Shown one piece after another: positions 33,424 to 40,815 of a stretch of 51,476 nucleotides of DNA. This DNA is from Pseudomonas sp. C2B4 (lineage in GTDB: Bacteria > Pseudomonadota > Gammaproteobacteria > Pseudomonadales > Pseudomonadaceae): positions 1-51,476 of the forward strand of contig NZ_JABFMU010000047.1 in the NCBI RefSeq assembly GCF_013359695.1. Reading direction: 5' to 3'. Within the stretch, counting starts at the first letter, position 1; each line of letters opens with the position of its first letter. A model generated the notes under the pieces. That model ran no database searches and was not told the DNA's origin. It saw nothing but the letters and a program-made list of their open reading frames with translations. Both the position numbers and the translations under genes were made by a program.

Positions 33424-33447
33424 ATGAAGAAGGCGGGCAACATATGA
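33424..33447 (+). CDS. Possible 7-residue leader peptide coupled to the DUF1652-like gene
   Basis: ATG at 33424 opens an 8-codon frame (MKKAGNI, stop TGA 33445-33447) 6 nt after a CGGAAG ribosome site. Its stop overlaps the downstream ATG (33444-33446) as ATGA. The downstream gene has a weaker site (AGGCGGG). Coupling is plausible; the peptide has no known relative. Confidence 0.3.
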   Translation: MKKAGNI

Positions 33448-33716
33448 ATAAAGGGTTCAGCAAGGTCACTTTTCCAAATGCCTGCCAGCTGATGCGCTGG
33501 CATTTTCACCCCATGGGATTCGAGGCAAGCATGGATGCCCCGGGCAGCATGATCGCCCGTTTGTTTGATCGGGCCAGTGGCGAGACCATGATCGCCATTG
33601 CCGGTATTCCTTGTTCAACGGTCATGAATGCCGCCGATGTAGAGCGAATAATCGAAGCGGTGGAAGATGAGCTCGCAGCGTTCATTCCTCCGGTGGCGCT
33701 CAAGAGTTATGCCTGA
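33444..33716 (+). CDS. DUF1652-like small protein
   Basis: This 90-residue cytosolic protein follows the pattern I know for DUF1652, a family nearly confined to Pseudomonas. It has an N-terminal helix (CQLMRWHFHPMGFEASMD), a DGSMTVRLFD-like strand pair (PGSMIARLFDRASGETMIAIAGI), then a C-terminal helix (ADVERIIEAVEDELAAF). Function is unknown in the family. It is transcribed away from the AraC regulator, is followed by a strong terminator, and so is monocistronic. No signal peptide, membrane segment or metal motif is seen. The family call is by eye and could be wrong, but the gene itself is well supported by its ribosome site and terminator. Confidence 0.75.
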   Translation: MNKGFSKVTFPNACQLMRWHFHPMGFEASMDAPGSMIARLFDRASGETMIAIAGIPCSTVMNAADVERIIEAVEDELAAFIPPVALKSYA

Positions 33717-33731
33717 AGCCTGATTGCAAAT

Positions 33732-33758
33732 AAAAAGCCCACTGAATGTGGGCTTTTT
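33732..33758 (+). terminator. Rho-independent terminator of the DUF1652-like gene
   Basis: AAAAAGCCCAC (33732-33742) and GTGGGCTTTTT (33748-33758) form an 11-bp perfect stem around a 5-nt loop, with the T-run included in the right arm. It begins 15 nt after the stop codon. Confidence 0.93.
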
Positions 33759-33793
33759 GATGCCTGGTACAAGACCCTGTGGGACCCCGCTTA

Positions 33794-33914
33794 TGTGGCG
33801 AGGGGATTTATCCCCGTTGGGCTGCGAAGCGGCCCCCAGCGCCCGTTCAGACAGCCCGAGTTGTCTGGATTAGGGCCGCTTCGCGACCCAACGGGGATAA
33901 ATCCCCTCGCCACA
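33794..33914. repeat. Long inverted repeat of the TGTGGCGAGGGGATTTATCC family, copy 1
   Basis: Arms of about 40 bp begin TGTGGCGAGGGGATTTATCC, include CCCGTTGGG, CTGCGAAGCGG or the near-inverse, and end at 33914. They flank a central segment with another inverted part (CAGACAGCCC...TTGTCTG). A second copy lies at 37446-37577 with a different core. This is a REPIN-like element distinct from the GTGGGAGC type. Confidence 0.85.
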
Positions 33915-33930
33915 GAATCCCACAGGTGAT

Positions 33931-36405
33931 TCACGCCGAGGTTTTGGCCTGCCGATGATCAGCAAAAAACGCCTTGCCCTTGCCGATCCGGTCCGATGCC
34001 TTTGGCAGGTTAGCCGCCTGGGTGTCCTGCCCGTCGACATACCAATAGCAATGGCTCACCGCCCGGGTGATGCCCACATACGCCAGGCGCAGGATTTCAT
34101 CCTTCTGCGCGTTGTCATAAGGCTCGCTGTCGCCGGCCTTGCCCAAGCCCGCCATGCGGTACACCTGATTCTTGTAGGGCGAACTGGTCAGGTGCTGGCA
34201 ATCGCCCAACAGGAACACTGCATCGGCCTGCAAGCCCTTGGCGCTGTGGTAGGTCAACTGCTTCAGGCGCCGGGCTTCATACGGCAAGCTAGAATCAACA
34301 TTAATTACAGGCTGAATATGCTCTTCTATCAACAACTTATCGCTACTTTTTCGATAAAGCATCAAGATCGAATCGCCCTTGCGGTAGTGTTCGATCAGGC
34401 GCTGGGCCATGCCTTGATCGTCACGATCCAGCACATTGACCGGCAGCAAATCCTTCGGCTCGCCGCTGGCCTTGGCCTTCTTGCCGGCAATGGCCGGTGC
34501 GGCTCGCACGATGTGTTCGGCGGCGTCGATGATGTGCTGGTGGCTGCGGTAGTTGTCGCTGAGCATGACTTTGGTGGTGCTCGGCGAGGAGAATTCTTTG
34601 TTGAACTCCATGAAATAGCTCGGCGAACTGCCGCGCCAGCCGTAAATCGATTGCCAGTCGTCCCCGACGCAGAGCAACGAAGAGCGCTGGGCACCGCGCC
34701 CCACATGCATCGCCGGGCCGCGACTGCGGATTTCGGCGAGACTGGCGCGGATCCAGGAGACAATTTGCGGCGATACGTCCTGAAATTCATCGATCATCAG
34801 GTGCGACAAAGGTCTTAGCAGCTCATCGCTGAGCAGCTTGAGGTTTTCCGGTGAGTGCTCGCTGAACAGGGCAAACATACGGTTGTACGTCATGATCGGC
34901 GGCTTCTGGTCGAGCAGATGGTCTTCCAGCGCTCGCCAGTACAGGCTCAACGCCTCGAAGAAAAACCGGTCGGGGTCGTCCTTGGCGAAACTCATCTGAC
35001 TGACAGCCGTTGGCACGTCCAGGCCGAGGTTCTCGATAAACCCGGCTGCCGCGACAAAACAGTCCAGCAATGGCGCGGACGCGAGTTCACCCTTGACCTT
35101 GTAATCGAAGCCCGGTCCGGCGCTGGCATCGCCGGCAAGTGACGCCAACACTCGCCTTGATGACTCGTAACTATCCAGCCATATCAATGGCTTACGACAG
35201 AAAGCTTGAAACAGGGTGCGCTTGACCGCCCACTCTGCGCGCACCGTAAGCTTGGCGTTCGGGCGGGTGACCTGAGGGTTTTCCCGAGGATCGAAACCCA
35301 ATACCACCCAGGCGTCCAGGGAGGGAATGTAGCCGTGGCAATGGAAGGTCGAACCGTTGATATCGAAGGTCTGGCGATTGGGCTCGACGCCTTTGATCGG
35401 CCAGGCCCCCGCCTGAAACCACAAATCCTCAATTGCATCGCACAGTTCTTCATCGCGCCTGGCCGCCAGTTCGGTCACCGCCATGCGTTTCTGCACATCC
35501 GGGTGATCGCGCTCCAGTTCCTTGAGCTGCAAGGCATGGCGCGACAACGGCAGGATCAGTTCGCGGAAGCGCTCATCCCGGGTATGCAAGGCGTGGTAGC
35601 AGGCATTGAGTTGCTGGCGCTGGGCGTCGTTGATGCGCAGGTCGAACGGATTGCTGTCCACCTCCTCATCACCGTTGAGCGGGCGCAGACTGAGGTTCTC
35701 AAAGGCTTGCAGACGTTCGAAGCCCGGCAGGCTACGCACCATCGGCAAGATCCGCGAATGGAAGGTGCGCACCAGATCGCGCGCCTCCTTGAAACCGAGC
35801 ACGCGCCCCCAGAGCGCAAACAGTTCGATCAGCTTATTGATGAAGTCCTTGCGCGACTCGCGGGTGAACGTCACCACGGTCATCGAACTCAACTCAAACC
35901 CCAGATAATGGCTCAGCAGCACGATGCGCAGCACCAGCGTCGTCGATTTGCCGGCGCCGGCGCCGGCGATCACCGACGTTGACGGGGTATCGCTGAAAAT
36001 CATCTTCCACTGCGCGGCACTGGGCTGGGCATGGGCTGGCAGCAGACGGGCGACATCTGCCTTCATGCGCTTTTTCAGGTCTGGCGTCAGCGGCAGTCGC
36101 CAGTCGTCGAACAAGTGATCGTCGATTCCGGGCGGCCGATGCTCGGTTGAGCGCGAATCACGAATCAGCAGGACCTGCCGGCCTTCCTCCAGCCCTTCGA
36201 GCCTGCCTTCCTTGTAGCCGTACTCAACGCCGGCCGTGTGCCCGCTGCGGAAGCCATCCGCCTGACCGTGCAGCCAGGATGCGCGGTGCTGTGCACGCAG
36301 GCGCGTCAAGCCATGGCCAAAGAAACGGGCGGCCAGGCGCTTGAGCAGCGGCATCTCGGCCAGAGGACGAAGTTCAGGCGGAAGATCAGGGGTGTGTTGC
36401 GACAC
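33931..36405 (-). CDS. UvrD/Rep-type superfamily 1 DNA helicase
   Basis: This 824-residue ATP-dependent 3'-5' helicase starts at GTG (complement of 36403-36405) behind GGAG at 9 nt. Motifs in order are the Q-motif region QPSAAQWKMIF, Walker A AGAGAGKSTTL (about residues 147-157), VVTFTRESRKDF (Ia), DEFQDVSPQI (II), CVGDDWQSIYGWRG (III), and the IV-VI region LTYHSAKGLQADAVFLLGD and LAYVGITRA. The first 140 residues before the helicase domain are not part of UvrD or Rep and include a charged, glycine-rich segment (GVEYGYKEGRLEGLEEGRQV). It stands alone between an inverted repeat and the pirin gene. A role in DNA repair or in removing proteins from DNA is likely, but the exact member type is not assignable. 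Confidence 0.9.
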   Translation of the reverse strand: MSQHTPDLPPELRPLAEMPLLKRLAARFFGHGLTRLRAQHRASWLHGQADGFRSGHTAGVEYGYKEGRLEGLEEGRQVLLIRDSRSTEHRPPGIDDHLFDDWRLPLTPDLKKRMKADVARLLPAHAQPSAAQWKMIFSDTPSTSVIAGAGAGKSTTLVLRIVLLSHYLGFELSSMTVVTFTRESRKDFINKLIELFALWGRVLGFKEARDLVRTFHSRILPMVRSLPGFERLQAFENLSLRPLNGDEEVDSNPFDLRINDAQRQQLNACYHALHTRDERFRELILPLSRHALQLKELERDHPDVQKRMAVTELAARRDEELCDAIEDLWFQAGAWPIKGVEPNRQTFDINGSTFHCHGYIPSLDAWVVLGFDPRENPQVTRPNAKLTVRAEWAVKRTLFQAFCRKPLIWLDSYESSRRVLASLAGDASAGPGFDYKVKGELASAPLLDCFVAAAGFIENLGLDVPTAVSQMSFAKDDPDRFFFEALSLYWRALEDHLLDQKPPIMTYNRMFALFSEHSPENLKLLSDELLRPLSHLMIDEFQDVSPQIVSWIRASLAEIRSRGPAMHVGRGAQRSSLLCVGDDWQSIYGWRGSSPSYFMEFNKEFSSPSTTKVMLSDNYRSHQHIIDAAEHIVRAAPAIAGKKAKASGEPKDLLPVNVLDRDDQGMAQRLIEHYRKGDSILMLYRKSSDKLLIEEHIQPVINVDSSLPYEARRLKQLTYHSAKGLQADAVFLLGDCQHLTSSPYKNQVYRMAGLGKAGDSEPYDNAQKDEILRLAYVGITRAVSHCYWYVDGQDTQAANLPKASDRIGKGKAFFADHRQAKTSA

Positions 36406-36683
36406 GCGGACGGACTCCAGGGTGTGAGGCTGTTGAGGGCTATGGTGTCTGCATTTGCCGTTGAGTTCTAGTGAAATGCTTGTGACTCATTGGCTTATGC
36501 GCTGATTTGAAGGTTGGATAAGAACGTTTCGAGGTTATTTCATATCGAGTATTTCGATGCCTATAAGGCATTTTTTACGCTTTTTATCGATCGTTACCTG
36601 ACGGATGATGCCCGTCATCAACCACCGGTCTCGCTTCATGGCTCAGGCGTTCTGCCCATGACGAACCTTTTCAGGAGACGATC

Positions 36684-37379
36684 ATGCTTGAACTCAGACC
36701 TTTCAACTCGCTCGGTGGCGCGCACCACGGCTGGTTGGATGCCCATCACCATTTTTCGTTCGCCGAATACCATGACCCCAAGCGTATGAACTGGGGCAAT
36801 CTGCGGGTATGGAACGACGACGTGATCGCCCCCGGCACCGGTTTCCCGCAGCACCCGCACCGGGACATGGAGATCATCACTTATGTGCGTGAAGGCGCGA
36901 TCAGCCACCAGGACAACCTGGGCAATAAAGGTCGCACCGAGGCCGGTGATGTTCAGGTGATGAGCGCCGGTACCGGCATCGCCCACAGTGAATACAACCT
37001 GGAGGCAACGCCGACCAAGATCTTCCAGATCTGGATCATCCCCAATGAATCCGGCCTGGCACCGTCCTGGGGCGCCAAGCCCTTCCCTAAAGGCCAGCGT
37101 GAAGGTTTCGTGACCCTGGCCAGCGGCAAGGCCGGCGACGATCAAAGCCTGCGCATTCGTGCGGATGCGCGGTTGGTGGCGGCAAACCTGAAGGCCGGCG
37201 AAAGCGCCGAGTATCACCTCGACAGCGGTCGTCGTGCGTACCTGGTGCCGGCCACCGGTGTGATTGAAGTCAATGGCTTGCGAGCACAAGCTCGAGACGG
37301 TGTTGCGGTTGCCCAGGAGCAGGTATTGCGGGTGACGGCGATCGAGGACAGTGAAATCGTGTTGGTGGATCTGGCTTGA
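36684..37379 (+). CDS. Pirin family protein (YhhW-like, quercetinase type)
   Basis: This bicupin has 231 residues. Metal ligands His57 and His59 (QHPHRDME) and His101 and Glu103 (GIAHSEYN) are all in place, as in E. coli YhhW, a quercetin 2,3-dioxygenase in vitro. The fold starts ELRPFNSLGGAHHGWLDAHHHFSFAEYHDP, which is the classic pirin opening. The ribosome site is CAGGAGACG, 5 nt before ATG. A very strong terminator lies 18 nt after the stop codon, so it is monocistronic. Its physiological substrate is not known; stress or electrophile response is a common guess. No regulator gene adjoins it. Confidence 0.93.
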   Translation: MLELRPFNSLGGAHHGWLDAHHHFSFAEYHDPKRMNWGNLRVWNDDVIAPGTGFPQHPHRDMEIITYVREGAISHQDNLGNKGRTEAGDVQVMSAGTGIAHSEYNLEATPTKIFQIWIIPNESGLAPSWGAKPFPKGQREGFVTLASGKAGDDQSLRIRADARLVAANLKAGESAEYHLDSGRRAYLVPATGVIEVNGLRAQARDGVAVAQEQVLRVTAIEDSEIVLVDLA

Positions 37380-37396
37380 TCCACTAAATGCCGGGC

Positions 37397-37433
37397 AAAA
37401 AAAGGGGCGACCAAATTGGTCGCCCCTTTTTTT
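37397..37433 (+). terminator. Rho-independent terminator after the pirin gene
   Basis: An 18-bp near-perfect stem (AAAAAAAGGGGCGACCAA and its complement TTGGTCGCCCCTTTTTTT) with a one-base loop lies 18 nt after the pirin stop. The symmetric A and T runs mean it can work in both directions. Confidence 0.95.
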
Positions 37434-37445
37434 CGTCTAGCCCTT

Positions 37446-37577
37446 TGTGGCGAGGGGATTCATCCCCGTTGGGTTGCGAAGCGACCCCAAACCCGGCAAA
37501 TGCAGCTCTCCTGATACACCGCGCCTGCAGATTTACGACTGCTGCGCAGCCGAACGGGGATAAATCCCCTCGCCACA
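37446..37577. repeat. Long inverted repeat of the TGTGGCGAGGGGATTTATCC family, copy 2
   Basis: The outer arms TGTGGCGAGGGGATTCATCC (from 37446) and the inverse ending at 37577 match copy 1 at 33794-33914. The centre differs. It fills the gap between the pirin terminator and the 3' end of pgm, so it lies between converging transcription units. Confidence 0.85.
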
Positions 37578-37587
37578 GGGCTTCCAT

Positions 37588-39234
37588 TTATTTCCCGGAA
37601 ATGGCGCCATCCACGAGGGTCTGGGCCTCAGCCACCAACTGCTTGAGGTGGTCGTCACTCACGAAGCTTTCCGCATAGATCTTGTAGATATCCTCGGTAC
37701 CCGACGGACGCGCCGCGAACCAGCCGTTCTCGGTCATGACCTTCAGGCCGCCAATGGCCTGGTCGTTGCCCGGCGCGTGGCTGAGGATGCTCTGGATCGT
37801 TTCGCCCGCCAGTTCGGTGGAAGTAACCTGCGCCGGCGACAGCTTGCTCAGCAGGGCTTTCTGCTCCGGATTGGCCTTGGCGTCGACGCGCACCGAGAAC
37901 GGTTCGCCCAGCTCATCGGTCAAGGCGCGGTAGGCCTGGCTTGGATCACGGCCGGTGCGGGCGGTCATTTCGGCGGCCAGCAGCGCCGGGATCAGACCGT
38001 CCTTGTCGGTGCACCAGACGCCGCCATCCTTGCGCAGGAACGATGCACCGGCACTTTCTTCACCGCCAAAGCCCAAAGAACCATCGAACAGGCCATCGGC
38101 AAACCATTTGAAACCCACCGGCACTTCGTACAGGCGACGGCCCAGGCGCTTGGCCACGCGATCGATCAGGCCGCTGCTGACCACGGTTTTGCCCACGGCG
38201 GCATCGGCGCGCCAGTGCGGACGGTTCTGGAACAGGTAATCGATGGAAACCGCGAGGTAATTGTTCGGCGCCAGCAGGCCGCCGGACGGGGTCACGATGC
38301 CATGACGGTCGTGGTCCGGATCGCAGGCAAATGCCACGTCGAAACGTTCTTTCAGGCCGATCAGGCCCTGCATGGCGTGGGTGGACGACGGGTCCATGCG
38401 GATCTGGCCATCCCAGTCGACGGTCATGAAGCGGAAGGTCGCATCCACCTCTTTGTTCACCACGTCCAGGTCCAGCCGGTAATGCTCGGCGATCGCCGAC
38501 CAGTAGCGCACCCCTGCTCCGCCCAGCGGATCGACACCCAGACGCAGCTTGGCATCACGAATGGCATCGAAGTCGATCACGTTGATCAGGTCGGCGACAT
38601 AGGTGTTCACGTAGTCATGGCGATGGGTGGTGCTGGCCTTCAGCGCCTGCTCGTAGCTGATGCGCTTGACCCCGGCGAGCTTGTTGCCCAGCAGCTCGTT
38701 GGCCTTGGCCTCGATCCACTTGGTGATGTGGGTATCGGCCGGGCCGCCGTTGGTAGGGTTGTACTTGTAACCACCGCTTTGCGGCGGGTTGTGGGACGGC
38801 GTGATGACGATGCCGTCCGCCAGACCCGAGGTGCGTCCGCGGTTGTAGCAAAGAATCGCGTGGGAAACGGCCGGGGTCGGCGTGTACTCGTCGCCCTCGG
38901 CGATCATCACCGTCACGCCGTTGGCTGCCAGCACTTCCAGGGCGCTGGCGCCAGCCGGGGTGGACAATGCGTGGGTGTCGATGCCGACGAACAACGGGCC
39001 ATCAATGCCCTGGGCCTCGCGGTACAGGCAGATTGCCTGACTGATCGCCAGCACGTGCCACTCGTTGAAACTCAGGTCGAAGGAGCTGCCTCGGTGCCCG
39101 GACGTGCCGAAAGCCACGCGCTGGGTCGAGATGGCGGCATCAGGCTGGCCGGTGTAGTACGCCGTAACCAATCGCGGGATGTCGACCAACAATTCTGCCG
39201 GTGCCGGTTTGCCCGCAAAATGACTGAGTGTCAT
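37588..39234 (-). CDS. pgm: Phosphoglucomutase, alpha-D-glucose phosphate-specific
   Basis: Pgm interconverts glucose 1-phosphate and glucose 6-phosphate, linking glycolysis to UDP-glucose, trehalose and polysaccharide synthesis. The 548-residue product is full-length (E. coli Pgm 546). The N-terminal FGTSGHRGSSFDLSFNEWH and the catalytic phosphoserine loop VITPSHNPPQSGGYKYNPTNGGP are plain, as are the Mg2+ loop DPDHDRHG, the sugar-binding GGEESAG and the C-terminal phosphate-binding RPSGTEDIYKIYAE. The ATG at 39234 lies behind a CCAGAGG-type site. A pair of 19-22 bp direct repeats lies in its upstream region. It is transcribed alone, ending against an inverted repeat. Confidence 0.97.
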   Translation of the reverse strand: MTLSHFAGKPAPAELLVDIPRLVTAYYTGQPDAAISTQRVAFGTSGHRGSSFDLSFNEWHVLAISQAICLYREAQGIDGPLFVGIDTHALSTPAGASALEVLAANGVTVMIAEGDEYTPTPAVSHAILCYNRGRTSGLADGIVITPSHNPPQSGGYKYNPTNGGPADTHITKWIEAKANELLGNKLAGVKRISYEQALKASTTHRHDYVNTYVADLINVIDFDAIRDAKLRLGVDPLGGAGVRYWSAIAEHYRLDLDVVNKEVDATFRFMTVDWDGQIRMDPSSTHAMQGLIGLKERFDVAFACDPDHDRHGIVTPSGGLLAPNNYLAVSIDYLFQNRPHWRADAAVGKTVVSSGLIDRVAKRLGRRLYEVPVGFKWFADGLFDGSLGFGGEESAGASFLRKDGGVWCTDKDGLIPALLAAEMTARTGRDPSQAYRALTDELGEPFSVRVDAKANPEQKALLSKLSPAQVTSTELAGETIQSILSHAPGNDQAIGGLKVMTENGWFAARPSGTEDIYKIYAESFVSDDHLKQLVAEAQTLVDGAISGK

Positions 39235-39296
39235 GCAAAACCTCTGGAATAGAGTGGTTCAGGAATTGGAACGCAGTTTACTGGCAGTTTGACCGC

Positions 39297-39349
39297 AGCG
39301 CGACGTTATCGATCCCGGCTCCATTCAAGCGCGATGTTATAAATCCCGG
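39297..39349 (-). promoter_or_regulatory. Tandem 22-bp direct repeats upstream of pgm
   Basis: Two copies of the pattern GCGAYGTTATNNATCCCGG, each preceded by AGC, occupy 39297-39318 and 39328-39349, 31 bp apart (about three helical turns). They lie 63-115 bp before the pgm start codon. They may be operators or two overlapping promoter -10 regions: the minus strand shows TTATAAC in the distal copy and CGATAAC in the proximal copy. The same region lies next to the 3' end of the MocR gene. Confidence 0.5.
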
Positions 39350-39359
39350 ACACGCCCGT

Positions 39360-40760
39360 TCAGTCGATCGACTCCAGGCGCAACGCATCCCCCAGCAAGC
39401 CCAGCGCGGTGCCGAGGTCGTGATCGCTGCCGAAGCTGTGACTCAGGCGCAGATGCTGTGTGTGCAGGCCCTGGAGACTGAACAGCTCTCCCGGCGCCAC
39501 CACCACCTGATGCTTGAGCAGGCGCTGGAACACCTGACGCACATCGACCCGGCGCAACGAACGCACCCAGACCGTGGCGCCCCCTTCAGGCTCGACGAAC
39601 TGCAAGGCATCACCCAGGCGCTCGCACAGCAGTTGGATCATCTGCGTCTTGCTGTCCTTGAGCCGACGTCGCAGCAATTGCAGGTGCTGATCGATACGCC
39701 CGCTGCTGTACAGGCGGGCAATGGCTTTCTGGCGGATCGGTGACAGGCGAAAGGCACGCAGCAAAAACTGCCGCTGCCATTCGGCGCTCAGGTGGCGCGA
39801 GAGCAAGTAGCCGTATGGGGCCTCGGGACCGATGACTTTCTCGAACGTTGAAAACACCATCAACCGCTCCGGGGCCAGAAGATCGCGAAACCGCAGGCAT
39901 TGCGGCTCAAATCCCAACTCGCCGTAACAGTCGTTTTCCAGCACCCAGCAGTCATGCCGCCCCAGCAACATGGCGACGGCCTGTCGGTCATCGTCCGTTG
40001 CCTGGCTGCCACGGGGCATGTTCAAACCTGATGAAACCATCACCAGGCGCACCGGCTCGGTTTCCAGCAGCTCCTTGAGACGTTCGTGATGCAAGCTGCC
40101 ATTGGCCAGCAGAGGCCATTCGATCACCCGTACGCCAGCGCTGCGAAACAGCCGCAAAATCACCCAGTCGCAGGGCGATTCGACCACCACGGTGGCGTCC
40201 TTGAGGCATAACACGGCGATCAGCATTTCCAGCACACCGCGCAGATCCGCCCCGATGTAAACGTCATCGGCGTGCCAGCAGCGCACGGGCGACGTGGTAT
40301 AGCGTGCCGCCAACGCCATCCGCAGCTCCAGTTCACCGCAGGGTTGCGCATTCGGTTGCGGCGGGCGCGGATACTGGCGCAGCAGCTCTCTTTCCAGAAG
40401 GAGCAGTGGGCTGTCAATCGACTGCAACAACGCTGGCTCATCACTGCTGAGCACCAACATTCCGGGACGACGAGCGTTGACATAGACGCTTTCCAGCAGG
40501 TCGTTGCCACTGTAGAGCGTGCCGATGGCGGGCGCCGGCAACGCGTAGTAGCCGGATTTGGCTACCGAGTACACCCGCCCTTCTTTCTCCAGCAATGAAT
40601 ACGCGTACTGAATGGTCGAGATCGACACATTCAAGCGTTCAGCCAGTTGGCGCAACGAGGGCAGACGCACGTGCGCATCGCTGGCGGATTCGCCAATCAG
40701 GCTGATCAGGTAACGGTAAACCGCCTGGTAGGCGAAATCGGTTTCACGGAGTCCTTTCAT
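39360..40760 (-). CDS. MocR-type GntR/aminotransferase transcriptional regulator
   Basis: This 466-residue regulator fuses a GntR winged helix-turn-helix to a fold-type I PLP aminotransferase-like domain. The HTH reads LPSLRQLAERLNVSISTIQYAYSLLEKEGRVYS (about residues 33-66). The PLP domain (about 100-460) has the Asp region ENDCYGEL and the Schiff-base lysine in STFEKVIGPEAPYGYL, in place of the usual TFSKTL, so the lysine is kept although the surrounding motif is altered. MocR proteins sense amines or PLP adducts and usually control adjacent genes. Here the upstream neighbour, 55 nt away on the same strand, is the unknown 494-residue gene, an obvious candidate target or partner. The start lacks a strong Shine-Dalgarno. 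Confidence 0.9.
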   Translation of the reverse strand: MKGLRETDFAYQAVYRYLISLIGESASDAHVRLPSLRQLAERLNVSISTIQYAYSLLEKEGRVYSVAKSGYYALPAPAIGTLYSGNDLLESVYVNARRPGMLVLSSDEPALLQSIDSPLLLLERELLRQYPRPPQPNAQPCGELELRMALAARYTTSPVRCWHADDVYIGADLRGVLEMLIAVLCLKDATVVVESPCDWVILRLFRSAGVRVIEWPLLANGSLHHERLKELLETEPVRLVMVSSGLNMPRGSQATDDDRQAVAMLLGRHDCWVLENDCYGELGFEPQCLRFRDLLAPERLMVFSTFEKVIGPEAPYGYLLSRHLSAEWQRQFLLRAFRLSPIRQKAIARLYSSGRIDQHLQLLRRRLKDSKTQMIQLLCERLGDALQFVEPEGGATVWVRSLRRVDVRQVFQRLLKHQVVVAPGELFSLQGLHTQHLRLSHSFGSDHDLGTALGLLGDALRLESID

Positions 40761-40815
40761 GCCAAGGAACCCTGGACGTGGCAGTGCCCGTCACGTGGCG
40801 TCAAGGTATGCACTG

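Noticed and set aside
36514..36789. 91-codon frame overlapping the pirin start
   Set aside because: It overlaps the well-supported pirin gene in another frame, and its N-terminal part is in AT-rich intergenic DNA without a convincing start.
37648..39252. Plus-strand open frame of 534 codons opposite pgm
   Set aside because: It is a shadow of the strongly conserved pgm gene.
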